DNA of 14,064 bases, taken from assembly GCA_009693435.1 (NCBI GenBank), contig SHXF01000113.1, positions 1-14,064 of the forward strand, given 5' to 3'. This DNA comes from Betaproteobacteria bacterium (GTDB lineage Bacteria; Pseudomonadota; Gammaproteobacteria; Burkholderiales; SG8-39). Each line of letters begins with the position of its first letter. The stretch's first letter is position 1. The notes under the pieces are model-generated. The model worked only from the letters and a program-made list of their open reading frames with translations. It was not told the DNA's origin and ran no database searches. A program made the translations under genes and the position numbers. This document shows, piece after piece, positions 1-8,047 of this stretch.

Positions 1-135
1 GAAGGGTTGAACAACAAGGCTAAAGTCACGATCAGAAGAACCTGCAGTTTTCGGACATTCAAAATGGCAGAACATATGCTTAATCATGTACTTGGGAAAC
101 TACCCGAGCCAAAACTCACCCACAGATTCTGCTGA
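1..135 (+). CDS. ISL3-family transposase, C-terminal fragment (5' end outside window)
   Basis: Frame 1 is open from the window edge to a TGA at 133-135 and encodes 44 residues. They contain the blocks EGLNNKAKVTIRR, FRTFK and LGKLPEPKLTHRFC. From memory of the family, the NNKAK, FRT and LGKLPEP-THRF blocks are the usual C-terminus of IS204/IS1001/IS1096/IS1165 (ISL3-family) DDE transposases. The catalytic core lies outside the window, so activity cannot be judged. The middle of the fragment (residues CSF and MAEHMLNH) looks somewhat divergent from the YGFRT form I expect, so the element may be decaying. Identity is fairly secure from the terminal block; the exact element is unknown. Confidence 0.8.
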   Translation, partial: EGLNNKAKVTIRRTCSFRTFKMAEHMLNHVLGKLPEPKLTHRFC

Positions 136-141
136 CGAACC
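1..141 (+). mobile_element. Right end of an ISL3-like insertion sequence
   Basis: The transposase tail ends at 135. In ISL3-type elements the terminal inverted repeat commonly overlaps or abuts the transposase stop. Read on the minus strand from 141, the sequence starts GGTTCGTCAGCAGAATCTG, which resembles the GGnTCTTC-type ends I recall for this family. The boundary at about 141 is inferred, because the left end is not in the window. The next eight bases (142-149, ATAATTTT) would be the candidate target duplication. Confidence 0.45.
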
Positions 142-205
142 ATAATTTTTACTGAATTTCAGAGACTTGGCGTCGATCCAACAGAGCTTTTATAGGGAAA
201 TCCGG

Positions 206-232
206 CGCTGTCCGAATTCTACCAGAACAGCG
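206..232 (+). other. Small inverted repeat in the cysS leader
   Basis: CGCTGTCC at 206-213 and GAACAGCG at 225-232 are inverted with one mismatch and an 11-nt loop, about 55 nt before the cysS start. No U-run follows, so it is not a clear terminator. The rest of 136-287 holds no convincing gene. I cannot tell whether this is a leader hairpin of cysS or part of the inserted DNA. Confidence 0.3.
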
Positions 233-287
233 TATTTATCCTGCCAGCGCACGCGTTGGCGTCCTGCGCAAGAACAAAGCCCATCTC

Positions 288-1661
288 ATGCTCAAGATTT
301 ACAACACACTTACGCGCAGCAAACAGGAATTCGTGCCGCTAACCAAGGGCAAGGTCAAAATGTACGTGTGCGGCATGACCGTTTACGATTATTGCCACTT
401 GGGACATGCACGGGTGATGGTGGTGTTCGACGTGGTGCGCCACTGGCTGCGTGCGTCAAGGTATGACGTGACGTTCGTACAGAACATCACCGACATCGAA
501 GACAAAATCATCAAGCGCGCACAGGAGAACAAAGAGCCGATGGGCGCTTTGACCGAACGTTTTATCAAGGCGATGGACGAAGACGCTGCCGCGCTCGGCA
601 TTGAAAAGCCCGATCACGAGCCGCGTGCCACACAATACGTGCAGGGCATGCTCGACATGATAGAAGTGCTGCGCCAAAAAGGTTTGGCCTATCAGGCGAG
701 TGACGGCGACGTGAATTTTGCCGTGCGCAAATTTGAAGGCTATGGAAAGTTGTCGGGAAAATCGCTCGATGATCTGCGCGCGGGCGAACGCGTGCAAGTC
801 GATATGGCGAAACACGATCCGCTCGACTTTGTGCTGTGGAAGCGCGCCAAAGAGGGCGAGCCGTCGTGGGATTCGCCGTGGGGCAAGGGCCGTCCGGGCT
901 GGCATATTGAATGTTCGGTGATGGCGAATTCATTGCTCGGTAAGCATTTCGATATCCACGGCGGCGGGCAGGATTTGCAGTTTCCGCATCACGAAAACGA
1001 AATCGCGCAGTCCGAAGGCGCGCATCAATGCACTTTCGTCAATACCTGGATGCACAACGGCTTTGTGCGCGTCGACAATGAAAAAATGTCCAAGTCGCTC
1101 GGCAATTTTTTTACCGTGCGCGAAATTCTCACCAAATATGATCCGGAAGTGGTGCGCTTTTTTATTGTTCGCGCGCAGTATCGCAGCCCGCTGAATTATT
1201 CCGACCGTCATCTCGATGACGCCAGGCAGGGCCTGACGCGCTTGTACACCGCGCTGAAGGATTTTGATGTTGCCGCGGGTGATATCGACTGGAACAATCC
1301 CCATGCCCAGGCGTTTCGTGCGGCGATGGATGATGATTTCAATACGCCGGAGGCGGTGGCGGCGTTATTTGAAATCGTCAATGAAATCAATAAGTCAAAA
1401 TCAACGGAGATGGCGCGGCTATTAAAATCTCTGGCGGGGATATTGGGGTTGTTGCAGAGAGATGCGAGTGTATTCCTGCACGCAGGAACGCCTTCCACGG
1501 ATGGCCTTGCGCCTGACCAGATCGAGGCGCAAATTGCCGCACGCACCACCGCCAAGAAAGAAAAAAATTATGCCGAAGCTGATCGCTTACGCAAGGAGTT
1601 GCTCGCCGCCGGCATCGTGTTGGAAGACACAGCGAAAGGCACGATCTGGCGGCGTAGTTAG
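288..1661 (+). CDS. cysS: Cysteinyl-tRNA synthetase
   Basis: Class I aminoacyl-tRNA synthetase that activates cysteine with ATP and charges tRNA-Cys in the cytoplasm. At 457 residues it is of normal length (E. coli enzyme about 461). The HIGH-type motif HLGH is at residues 37-40 and KMSKS at 266-270. The four zinc ligands that select cysteine fall at the E. coli positions: C28, C209 (in GWHIEC), H234 and E238 (in HHENE). The C-terminal region ([19 protein letters not shown]) is the usual anticodon-binding tail. The ATG at 288 begins [12 protein letters not shown], the conserved family N-terminus, although no strong Shine-Dalgarno precedes it. An IS end lies only about 150 bp upstream, so the native promoter region may have been replaced or shortened. 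Nothing in the protein looks damaged. Confidence 0.97.
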   Translation: MLKIYNTLTRSKQEFVPLTKGKVKMYVCGMTVYDYCHLGHARVMVVFDVVRHWLRASRYDVTFVQNITDIEDKIIKRAQENKEPMGALTERFIKAMDEDAAALGIEKPDHEPRATQYVQGMLDMIEVLRQKGLAYQASDGDVNFAVRKFEGYGKLSGKSLDDLRAGERVQVDMAKHDPLDFVLWKRAKEGEPSWDSPWGKGRPGWHIECSVMANSLLGKHFDIHGGGQDLQFPHHENEIAQSEGAHQCTFVNTWMHNGFVRVDNEKMSKSLGNFFTVREILTKYDPEVVRFFIVRAQYRSPLNYSDRHLDDARQGLTRLYTALKDFDVAAGDIDWNNPHAQAFRAAMDDDFNTPEAVAALFEIVNEINKSKSTEMARLLKSLAGILGLLQRDASVFLHAGTPSTDGLAPDQIEAQIAARTTAKKEKNYAEADRLRKELLAAGIVLEDTAKGTIWRRS

Positions 1662-1689
1662 CGGAACGAATATGGCGGATTGAACTGCT

Positions 1690-1794
1690 GTCATTCCCGC
1701 CCCCGATTAAAGCATTCGAGGGCAGGCTGCGGCGGGAATCCATAACACAGCGCGACCTCGGACACCGTATGGGTTCCCGCCTGCGCGGGAACGA
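1690..1794. repeat. Composite REP-like palindrome (nested ATTCCCGC / GCGGGAAT arms)
   Basis: Four arms are arranged symmetrically. GTCATTCCCGC (1690-1700) pairs with GCGGGAACGAC (1784-1794), and GCGGGAATCCAT (1732-1743) pairs with ATGGGTTCCCGC (1769-1780), each pair with one mismatch. This is the layout of the common proteobacterial intergenic REP/dRS3-like repeats (ATTCCCGC...GCGGGAAT). It fills most of the gap between cysS and the transporter and could fold as a long hairpin in the mRNA, with a possible role in 3' protection or attenuation. An ATG inside the element (1769) opens the transporter frame but is unlikely to be its start. Confidence 0.75.
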
Positions 1795-1846
1795 CAGCTT
1801 GGTAGCGCGGATCTATGCGAATCCGGCAAACCATGACAAGGAAGAA

Positions 1847-3094
1847 ATGACGCTGGTTTTCCAAAGTGCCCTCGGCTTTATCGCGCTGCTTGTCCTTGCT
1901 TGGGCGCTCAGTGAAAACCGCCGTGCCGTGCCGTGGCGTGTTGTGATTTCGGGCGTGTTGCTGATGGTGGTGATGGCGGTGCTGCTGCTGAAGATGCCGT
2001 TCGCCAGGCAGTTTTTCTTTTCACTGAATGATGGGCTGATGGCGCTGGAAAAAGCCACGCAGGCCGGCACCGCATTTGTGTTCGGCTATCTCGGCGGAGG
2101 CGTATTGCCATTCGCGGAGCAGCCGCAAACCTCGAGCTTTGTGCTGGGGTTTCGCGCATTACCGCTGATTCTGGTGGTGAGCGCACTGTCGTCATTGCTG
2201 TTTTACTGGCGCCTGCTGCCGTTCATCGTGCGTGCAATTTCCGCGTTTCTGGAAAAGACCCTGGGTGTGGGTGGTGCGGTGGGTTTGTCCACCGCGGCAA
2301 ACGTGTTTGTCGGCATGGTGGAAGCGCCTCTGGTGATTCGTCCGTACCTGCAGCAGATGAGCCGCGGCGAGCTTTTTATGGTGATGACCGGCGGCATGGC
2401 GGGTATCGCCGGCACGATGATGGTGCTTTACGCCAGCATCCTTGGTCCGGTGGTGCCGGAAGCGATAGGGCACATATTGTCGGCATCGCTGATCACCGCA
2501 CCGGCGGCGATAGTGATTGCGGCGCTGATGGTGCCGCCCGTGGGTGCGGCGACCGCGGGCACGCTGGATGCTGCGCAGGAATCCACGAGTGCCATGGATG
2601 CAATAACGCGCGGCACCATCGATGGCCTGACGCTGTTGCTCAACATCGTCGCCATGTTGATAGTGTTGATAGCGCTGGTGACACTAGCCAATCTCGCGCT
2701 CGGTTTGCTGCCGGACATCGGCGGCAATGCGGTAACGCTACAGCGCATGCTGGGTGTGGCGATGGCGCCATTGGTGTGGCTGATGGGCATTCCGTGGGAA
2801 GAAGCAGCGCACGCAGGCGCCCTGATGGGCAGTAAAACCATCCTCAACGAATTCATCGCCTATCGTGAAATGGCGCAATTGCCGCTGGACGCGTTATCGC
2901 AACGCAGCCGCGTGATCATGACTTATGCGCTGTGCGGCTTTGCGAATTTTGGCAGCCTTGGCATCATGATCGGCGGCCTTGCAACCATGGTGCCTTCGCG
3001 GCGCGATGAAATTGTTGCGCTCGGTATGCGCTCGATAGTGTCGGGCACGCTGGCGACGATGAGCGCTGGCGCTGTAGTGGGGATAGTGTTGTAA
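1847..3094 (+). CDS. CNT/NupC-family concentrative nucleoside transporter
   Basis: An inner-membrane symporter of 415 residues, the normal size for bacterial concentrative nucleoside transporters, which import nucleosides with H+ or Na+. The sequence is almost continuous hydrophobic segments. Family blocks are visible: LGFRALPLILVVSAL, the first conserved region STAANVFVGMVEAP with its substrate-site Glu, GGMAGIAGTMM, a second conserved Glu in SKTILNEFIAY, and FANFGSLGIMIGG near the C-terminus. I chose the ATG at 1847 because AAGGA (1838-1842) lies just upstream and the protein then starts directly at the first membrane helix. The frame is also open back to an ATG at 1769, but that start lies inside a REP-like repeat and would add 26 unrelated residues. 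The gene converges on the minus-strand heat-shock operon. The specific nucleoside preference cannot be read. Confidence 0.9.
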   Translation: MTLVFQSALGFIALLVLAWALSENRRAVPWRVVISGVLLMVVMAVLLLKMPFARQFFFSLNDGLMALEKATQAGTAFVFGYLGGGVLPFAEQPQTSSFVLGFRALPLILVVSALSSLLFYWRLLPFIVRAISAFLEKTLGVGGAVGLSTAANVFVGMVEAPLVIRPYLQQMSRGELFMVMTGGMAGIAGTMMVLYASILGPVVPEAIGHILSASLITAPAAIVIAALMVPPVGAATAGTLDAAQESTSAMDAITRGTIDGLTLLLNIVAMLIVLIALVTLANLALGLLPDIGGNAVTLQRMLGVAMAPLVWLMGIPWEEAAHAGALMGSKTILNEFIAYREMAQLPLDALSQRSRVIMTYALCGFANFGSLGIMIGGLATMVPSRRDEIVALGMRSIVSGTLATMSAGAVVGIVL

Positions 3095-3143
3095 CATTTT
3101 GTTTTGAAGGAATTCATGGCGCGGCACCGCGTAACGTCGGCGT

Positions 3144-3803
3144 TCACTTTTTGGGTGCGGAGCATTGCGTGCCCAGGCGGGCTGCGGACAGTTCGATCAC
3201 CATTTCGCCGATAGCATAAGGCACCGACAGCCTGCGCCACGGGTGATTGAAGGTGGTGTGCGTGAAGCCGATCACGTGCATGTGTTCGTGGGCCAACAGG
3301 CCCGCCAGACGGCACAGCGACTGATGGTCCAGCCAATCCTTGCGCGCGTAGATGATTCCGGTATCGAGATCGGTGAATCCCTCGTGATTGGCATATTCAA
3401 GTGTGCCGGGTGCAACGGATAACGCAAGCGTGACAGGCTTGTGCATCGTGCCGCCGGCGCGCAAACCCGGCAGTGACTGGCCTGAGCGGATGAGCTGCAG
3501 AATTTCAGCACCCGACAAACCTTCGGTGCGTTTCAGATCACGACGCGCCGCAAGCTGCTGCGAAAATTCCGGCGAATTCAAAATGCTTTCCAGAACATGC
3601 GCTGCTGCGTGTGCTCGTTCCCGGCGCGGGGGTGTCCACTCTGAATGGTGGCGCAGATCCAGGACGACGCTGACGCTGGACGGCGTGCTGCTATTGCCGA
3701 GCGTGGCGCGCGCTACCAGCGGGGCGGTAGCATCACAGCCGGCAAGCAGCGCGGTGGCGGAAAAACCCCACGCAATCCAGCGGCTTACACGGCTGGATAT
3801 CAT
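3144..3803 (-). CDS. Putative lipoprotein with metzincin-like HExxHxxGxxH zinc-protease motif
   Basis: 219 residues. The N-terminus has a basic-hydrophobic signal ending in the lipobox LLAGC, so C23 should be lipidated. Asp at +2 (D24) is the inner-membrane retention signal in E. coli, which suggests the protein stays at the periplasmic face of the inner membrane. Residues 172-182 read HEHMHVIGFTH, matching HExxHxxGxxH, the zinc-binding signature of metzincin proteases, with H172, H176 and H182 as ligands and E173 as catalytic base. M201 (in VPYAIGEM) lies 19 residues further on and could be a Met-turn, but this is speculative. C164 and C214 could form a disulfide. The start codon is 3 nt after the dnaJ stop, so the gene is probably translated by coupling and transcribed with the heat-shock operon. 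I do not recognise a named family. The activity is inferred from the motif alone. Confidence 0.8.
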   Translation of the reverse strand: MISSRVSRWIAWGFSATALLAGCDATAPLVARATLGNSSTPSSVSVVLDLRHHSEWTPPRRERAHAAAHVLESILNSPEFSQQLAARRDLKRTEGLSGAEILQLIRSGQSLPGLRAGGTMHKPVTLALSVAPGTLEYANHEGFTDLDTGIIYARKDWLDHQSLCRLAGLLAHEHMHVIGFTHTTFNHPWRRLSVPYAIGEMVIELSAARLGTQCSAPKK

Positions 3804-3806
3804 GCG

Positions 3807-4922
3807 CTACGTGCCAAAAAAAGCTTTAACCTTGTCCATCCATCCCTTGGCGCGCGGGTTGTGTTGTCCTGCGCTGCTCTGGTCGATGGTTTCGAGTTCC
3901 AGCAACAGTTCGCGCTGGCGCGCCGTGAGATTCACCGGCGTTTCAACCACCACATGGCACATCAGGTCGCCATGCGTGCTGGAGCGCACGCCTTTGATGC
4001 CTTTGCCGCGCAGGCGGAAGATTTTTCCCGATTGCGTTTCGGCGGGTATCTTGATTTTGGCGTAGCCGTCGAGCGTGGGGATTTCGATATCGCCGCCGAG
4101 TGCGGCGGTGGTAAAACTCACCGGCATTTCGCAATGCAGATCATTTTGCTCGCGCTGGAATACCGTGTGCGGCTTGATATGAATCACCACATACAAATCG
4201 CCCGAAGATCCGCCGCTGGCGCCTGCCTCGCCCTCGCCGGACAGGCGTATGCGGTCGCCCTCGTCGACGCCGGCGGGGATTTTTACAGCCAGCGTCTTGT
4301 GCTGCTTCACACGGCCGGCGCCGCTGCATGTGTTGCACGGATTGGCGATCGTTTTGCCGCTGCCGTGGCACTTCGGGCAGGTTTGCTGTATCGAAAAAAA
4401 GCCCTGCTGCATGCGCACCTGGCCCTGGCCTTTGCAGGTGGAGCAGGTGGCAGGTTGGGTGCCGGGTTTCGCGCCCGAACCTTTGCAGGTGCCGCATTCC
4501 TCCAATGCCGGGATGCGGATGCGCGTCTCCGTGCCGCGCGCGGCTTCCTCCAGCGACACTTCGAGGTTGTAGCGTAAATCTGCGCCGCGATACGCGCCGG
4601 AACGCTGGCGTCCGCCGCCGAAAATGTCACCAAAAATGTCGCCGAAGGCATTGGAGAAATTACCGAACCCGGCGCCTGCGCCAGCCGCTGCGGGGTCAAC
4701 ACCGGCATGGCCATATTGATCGTACGCCGCACGCTTGTTGGCGTCCGAAAGAATTTCGTAGGCTTCCTTGGCTTGCTTGAAATTTTCCTCGGCCTTGGGG
4801 TTGTCCGGGTTGCGATCCGGATGCCATTTCATCGCCAGCTTGCGGTACGATTTTTTGAGCTCATCGTCCGATGCGTCGCGATTGACGTCGAGCACTTCGT
4901 AGTAGTCTTTTTTTTGGGCCAT
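3807..4922 (-). CDS. dnaJ: Chaperone protein DnaJ (Hsp40)
   Basis: Co-chaperone that delivers unfolded clients to DnaK and stimulates its ATPase. At 371 residues it is full length. The J domain (about 1-70) carries HPD at residues 34-36. A Gly/Phe-rich linker follows ([24 protein letters not shown]). The zinc domain spans about 143-203 with four CxxCxGxG repeats: [24 protein letters not shown] and CNTCSGAG. The substrate-binding C-terminal domains end near residue 345. The gene lies downstream of dnaK but is separated from it by an inserted four-helix-bundle gene. The bases just before its ATG (pyrimidine-rich, CCCTTACAAC on the coding strand) contain no recognisable Shine-Dalgarno. The next gene starts 3 nt after its stop. 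Confidence 0.98.
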   Translation of the reverse strand: MAQKKDYYEVLDVNRDASDDELKKSYRKLAMKWHPDRNPDNPKAEENFKQAKEAYEILSDANKRAAYDQYGHAGVDPAAAGAGAGFGNFSNAFGDIFGDIFGGGRQRSGAYRGADLRYNLEVSLEEAARGTETRIRIPALEECGTCKGSGAKPGTQPATCSTCKGQGQVRMQQGFFSIQQTCPKCHGSGKTIANPCNTCSGAGRVKQHKTLAVKIPAGVDEGDRIRLSGEGEAGASGGSSGDLYVVIHIKPHTVFQREQNDLHCEMPVSFTTAALGGDIEIPTLDGYAKIKIPAETQSGKIFRLRGKGIKGVRSSTHGDLMCHVVVETPVNLTARQRELLLELETIDQSSAGQHNPRAKGWMDKVKAFFGT

Positions 4923-4932
4923 GTTGTAAGGG

Positions 4933-4963
4933 CGTGAAGAGGGAAGGGTGAAGAGTGAAGGGT
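4933..4963. repeat. Left imperfect inverted repeat of the four-helix cassette
   Basis: This 31-bp run of GTGAAG-like units is the inverted partner of 5311-5341, with about 26 of 31 positions matching by hand. It begins 10 bp from the dnaJ start codon and ends on the stop codon of the four-helix gene. Confidence 0.75.
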
Positions 4964-5319
4964 CAAATCCTTTTCAGCAGGGATGCGCGTAGCCCGATGA
5001 TTAATCCTGACACAGCATCGATCTTTGCTTGAATCGTCAGTGAGTCTTTCACGTACCCCAATTGTTTAGCCACTTCCAGCAATGTATCCAATTCGGACAA
5101 TGATCCACTTGACATACTGAGGAAATGAAGGAGTTCCTTGGTGCCTGCGCGAGCCGATCCTTCAGCGATATTTGCGGGCGCGGATACGGCTGCGCGCCGC
5201 ATTTGCGACGTGAGGCCATATCGTTCGGTGTCGGGAAATTTTGCAGTTAGACGATAGATGTCACTTACTAATTCAACCGCCTGCTGCCAAGCTCGCAAAT
5301 TACGGTGGTTACGCTTCAC
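4963..5319 (-). CDS. Four-helix-bundle protein (S23 / 23S rRNA intervening-sequence protein family)
   Basis: 118 residues. The blocks [44 protein letters not shown] and [20 protein letters not shown] are typical of the S23/IVP four-helix-bundle family (TIGR02436-like, related to Avd of retroelements). Members are known from intervening sequences in 23S rRNA genes and as scattered standalone genes; their molecular role is largely undefined, possibly nucleic-acid binding by basic faces. The start is a GTG at 5317-5319, and the flanking repeat supplies the AAAGG-like ribosome-binding site about 6 nt upstream. The stop at 4963-4965 touches the other repeat. The gene lies on the operon strand between dnaK and dnaJ, so it should be co-transcribed under heat-shock control. 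Its placement suggests insertion of a small cassette. Family identity is good; function is unknown. Confidence 0.9.
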   Translation of the reverse strand: MKRNHRNLRAWQQAVELVSDIYRLTAKFPDTERYGLTSQMRRAAVSAPANIAEGSARAGTKELLHFLSMSSGSLSELDTLLEVAKQLGYVKDSLTIQAKIDAVSGLIIGLRASLLKRI

Positions 5320-5341
5320 CCTTCACCTTTCACCCTTCACG
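5311..5341. repeat. Right imperfect inverted repeat of the four-helix cassette
   Basis: This is the inverted partner of 4933-4963. On the coding (minus) strand it reads as repeated GTGAAGGGT/GTGAAAGGT units. It starts 3 bp after the dnaK stop and runs into the GTG start codon of the four-helix gene, providing its purine-rich ribosome-binding site. Confidence 0.75.
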
Positions 5342-5344
5342 CAG

Positions 5345-7297
5345 TTACTTCTTGTCCTTCACCTCGGTGTATTCAGCATCCACCACGTTGCTGTCATCTT
5401 TCTTGGCTGATTCGGCTTTTGTATCACCGCCGCCTGTTGCACCGCCCGCCGCGGCAGCTTCCGCCTGCTGCTTCGCCTGCTCCTGCGCGTACATTTTTTC
5501 AGCCAGTTTTTGCGAGGCTTCCGCGAGTGTTTTGGATTTGGCCTCGATGCTGTCCTTGTCGTCGGACTTCAGCGCTTCCTCGGCATCCTTCAGTGCGCCT
5601 TCGATCTTGGATTTTTCATCCGCCGACAATTTCTCGCTGTGATCCTTGAACATCTTTTTCACTGAATGCACCAGCGCATCGCACTGATTGCGCGCGGTAA
5701 CCAGTTCCAGCACTTTTTTATCATCTTCGGCGTGCGCTTCGGCGTCTTTGACCATGCGCTGAATTTCTTCCTCACTGAGTCCGGAGCTTGCCTGAATCTT
5801 GATCTTGTTTTCCTTGCCGGTGGCTTTGTCCTTGGCCGACACGTGCAGAATACCGTTGGCGTCAATGTCGAAGGTTACTTCGATCTGCGGCATGCCACGC
5901 TGCGACGGCGGAATGTCGGTGAGATTGAACTGGCCCAGTGACTTATTGGCCTTGGCGATTTCGCGCTCGCCTTGCAGCACGTGGATGGTCACCGCGGTCT
6001 GATTGTCTTCGGCGGTCGAAAACACCTGATTTGCCTTGGTCGGGATGGTGGTGTTTTTCTGAATCAGCTTGGTCATGACACTGCCCAGCGTTTCGATGCC
6101 CAGCGACAGCGGCGTCACGTCGAGCAGCAGCACGTCCTTGACGTCGCCCTTTAACACGCCGGCCTGAATCGCAGCGCCCACCGCAACAGCTTCATCGGGG
6201 TTCACGTCTTTGCGCGGCTCTTTGCCGAACACTTCTTTAACCTTTTCCTGCACTTTCGGCATGCGGGTCTGGCCGCCAACCAGAATCACATCTTCGATGT
6301 CGGAAATCTTCACGCCGGCGTCCTTGATCGCGATTTCGCAGGGCTTCATGGTGCGTTCGATCAATTCCTCGACCAGCGACTCAAACTTGGCGCGGGTAAT
6401 CTTGATCGCCAGATGCTTCGGCCCGGATTGATCCGCGGTGATGTACGGCAGATTCACTTCGGTTTGTTGCGAGCTCGACAGCTCAATCTTCGCTTTCTCC
6501 GCTGCGTCTTTCAGGCGCTGCAGTGCCAGCATGTCTTTGCGCAGATCGACGCCGGACTCTTTCTTGAATTCGTCGCACAGGTAATCCATCAGGCGCTGAT
6601 CGAAATCTTCGCCGCCAAGGAAGGTGTCGCCGTTGGTGGACAGCACTTCGAATTGATGCTCGCCATCGATTTCGGCGATCTCGATGATGGACACGTCAAA
6701 GGTGCCGCCGCCGAGGTCATACACCGCGATCTTGCGGTCGCCTTTTTTCTTGTCCATGCCGAAGGCCAGCGCTGCCGCCGTCGGCTCATTGATAATACGT
6801 TTGACGTCGAGCCCTGCGATGCGGCCCGCGTCTTTGGTGGCCTGGCGCTGCGAGTCGTTGAAGTAAGCGGGCACCGTGATTACCGCTTCGGTGACTGACT
6901 CACCGAGATAATCTTCGGCGGTCTTTTTCATCTTGATCAGCACTTGCGCAGACACTTCCTGCGAGGCGATCTGCTTGCCGCGCACTTCCACCCAGGCGTC
7001 GCCGTTGCTGGCCTTGACGATCTTGTAGGGCATCAGGTCGAGGTCTTTTTGCACCTCTTTTTCCTCGAAGCGGCGGCCAATCAGGCGCTTCACCGCATAC
7101 AAGGTGTTCTTCGGGTTGGTAACCGCCTGACGCTTGCCCGGCGCGCCGGTGAGAATTTCGCCGTCGTCCATGTATGCCACGATCGATGGCGTGGTGCGCG
7201 CACCTTCCGAGTTTTCGATCACCTTGGGTGCGCCGTTTTCCATAACGGCCACGCAGGAGTTGGTGGTGCCCAAGTCTATGCCTATGATTTTGCTCAT
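5345..7297 (-). CDS. dnaK: Chaperone protein DnaK (Hsp70)
   Basis: ATP-dependent cytoplasmic chaperone, 650 residues, normal for a proteobacterial DnaK. The N-terminal nucleotide-binding domain has the phosphate loop GIDLGTTNS at the start, the second Hsp70 signature [10 protein letters not shown] from D194, and the third signature [14 protein letters not shown]. The hydrophobic linker [13 protein letters not shown] leads to the substrate-binding domain. An Ala/Gly-rich tail ends in [13 protein letters not shown], the usual DnaK C-terminus. It has its own sigma-32-like promoter overlapping the grpE stop, and an AGGG ribosome-binding site before the ATG. Downstream, a four-helix gene separates it from dnaJ. 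Confidence 0.99.
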   Translation of the reverse strand: MSKIIGIDLGTTNSCVAVMENGAPKVIENSEGARTTPSIVAYMDDGEILTGAPGKRQAVTNPKNTLYAVKRLIGRRFEEKEVQKDLDLMPYKIVKASNGDAWVEVRGKQIASQEVSAQVLIKMKKTAEDYLGESVTEAVITVPAYFNDSQRQATKDAGRIAGLDVKRIINEPTAAALAFGMDKKKGDRKIAVYDLGGGTFDVSIIEIAEIDGEHQFEVLSTNGDTFLGGEDFDQRLMDYLCDEFKKESGVDLRKDMLALQRLKDAAEKAKIELSSSQQTEVNLPYITADQSGPKHLAIKITRAKFESLVEELIERTMKPCEIAIKDAGVKISDIEDVILVGGQTRMPKVQEKVKEVFGKEPRKDVNPDEAVAVGAAIQAGVLKGDVKDVLLLDVTPLSLGIETLGSVMTKLIQKNTTIPTKANQVFSTAEDNQTAVTIHVLQGEREIAKANKSLGQFNLTDIPPSQRGMPQIEVTFDIDANGILHVSAKDKATGKENKIKIQASSGLSEEEIQRMVKDAEAHAEDDKKVLELVTARNQCDALVHSVKKMFKDHSEKLSADEKSKIEGALKDAEEALKSDDKDSIEAKSKTLAEASQKLAEKMYAQEQAKQQAEAAAAGGATGGGDTKAESAKKDDSNVVDAEYTEVKDKK

Positions 7298-7334
7298 TTT
7301 ATTACCCTAGTATACAAAGTTTTCGATGTGTTTT

Positions 7335-7362
7335 ATATGGGGCTAAAGCCGTCGGTTTCAAT
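7335..7362 (-). promoter_or_regulatory. Sigma-32 heat-shock promoter for dnaK
   Basis: On the minus strand, ATTGAAA (7356-7362) is followed after 13 bp by CCCCATAT (7335-7342). This matches the E. coli RpoH consensus CTTGAAA ... CCCCATNT, with a perfect -10. The -35 overlaps the last base of the grpE stop codon. Transcription would start about 30 bp before the dnaK ATG. Confidence 0.8.
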
Positions 7363-7913
7363 CACGCTTCCGCTTTAGCCTTGGCCACAGTAACCAGCGC
7401 CGGGCGGATCACGCGATCATGCAGCTTGTAACCTTTTTGCAAAACGCTGACCACGGTGTTGGGCTCGGCTTCGGCTTCAACCATGCTGATCGCCTGATGG
7501 CGATGCGGGTCGAATTTCTGGCTGAGCGGATTTTCTTCGGCGAGATGGTATTTCTCGAATGCGGCCTTTAATTGTTTCAAAGTGAGTTCGACGCCGCTTT
7601 TGAGATTTTCCGCAGACGCGTTTTCAGTCGACAGCGCGGCCTCAAGGCTGTCTTTCACTGCCAGCAACTCGGTGGCAAAATTTTCTATCGCGTATTTGTG
7701 CGCGGCGGCAACATCGGTCTGCGCGCGCTTGCGCATATTTTCGGTTTCGGCTTTGGCGCGCAAAAAAGCGTCGCGGTGTTCCTGCGCGGCGGCTTCGGCT
7801 TTTTGCAGCAACTCTTCGAGCGTCGGCGGTGCGGGTTCGGCGGCGGCAGCGGTTTCAGCGCTGGCCCCTTGCTCCTGAGCTGCGGATTGTTCGTCTTGAG
7901 GTGATTCGGGCAT
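7362..7913 (-). CDS. grpE: Nucleotide exchange factor GrpE
   Basis: Releases ADP from DnaK to reset the chaperone cycle. 183 residues from the chosen start, which fits the family. An acidic, Ala/Glu-rich disordered N-terminus is followed by a long coiled-coil helix (about 30-85, with [14 protein letters not shown]). Next comes the beta domain, with the conserved FDPHRHQAI and a C-terminal block including [22 protein letters not shown]. The ATG at 7911-7913 is preferred: GGAG lies 8 nt upstream, and a sigma-32 promoter immediately precedes it. The frame stays open to a TTG at 7970, but translation from there would lie upstream of the promoter. It is the first gene of the heat-shock operon. Confidence 0.96.
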   Translation of the reverse strand: MPESPQDEQSAAQEQGASAETAAAAEPAPPTLEELLQKAEAAAQEHRDAFLRAKAETENMRKRAQTDVAAAHKYAIENFATELLAVKDSLEAALSTENASAENLKSGVELTLKQLKAAFEKYHLAEENPLSQKFDPHRHQAISMVEAEAEPNTVVSVLQKGYKLHDRVIRPALVTVAKAKAEA

Positions 7914-7940
7914 TCCTGGGTCTCCGATTAACCTTAACCA

Positions 7941-7967
7941 AGTTGGGGCAGGGTTTTGGAATTCAAG
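7941..7967 (-). promoter_or_regulatory. Sigma-32 heat-shock promoter for grpE
   Basis: On the minus strand, a perfect -35 CTTGAA (7962-7967) is followed by a 13-bp spacer and CCCCAACT (7941-7948) as -10 (consensus CCCCATNT). The start point would be near 7935, giving a leader of about 20 nt before the GrpE ATG. Its position settles the choice of the GrpE start. Confidence 0.85.
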
Positions 7968-8047
7968 CAATGAAAGTAAATTTTATAACTAATTGTTTTT
8001 ATTCATAATTTCTTTATAAGCTGATCCTCAACGGGTTACCGAGAAGA

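Noticed and set aside
136..287. T-box or other tRNA-sensing leader before cysS
   Set aside because: T-boxes are not expected in proteobacteria, and no T-box-like core or terminator/antiterminator pair is visible; only short inverted repeats are present.
3095..3143. Terminator between the convergent transporter and lipoprotein genes
   Set aside because: CGCGGCACCGCG (3120-3131) and AACGTCGGCGTT (3133-3144, followed by CACTTTTT) are short stems of 4-5 bp with tight loops; support is too weak to call a terminator.
3645..4577. A 310-codon plus-strand frame over dnaJ
   Set aside because: It is a shadow of the dnaJ and lipoprotein genes, with Ala/Arg-rich low-complexity translation and no start context.
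4933..5341. CRISPR array or tandem repeat array
   Set aside because: The GTGAAG-like units occur only as two short inverted blocks around a gene, with no regularly spaced unique spacers.
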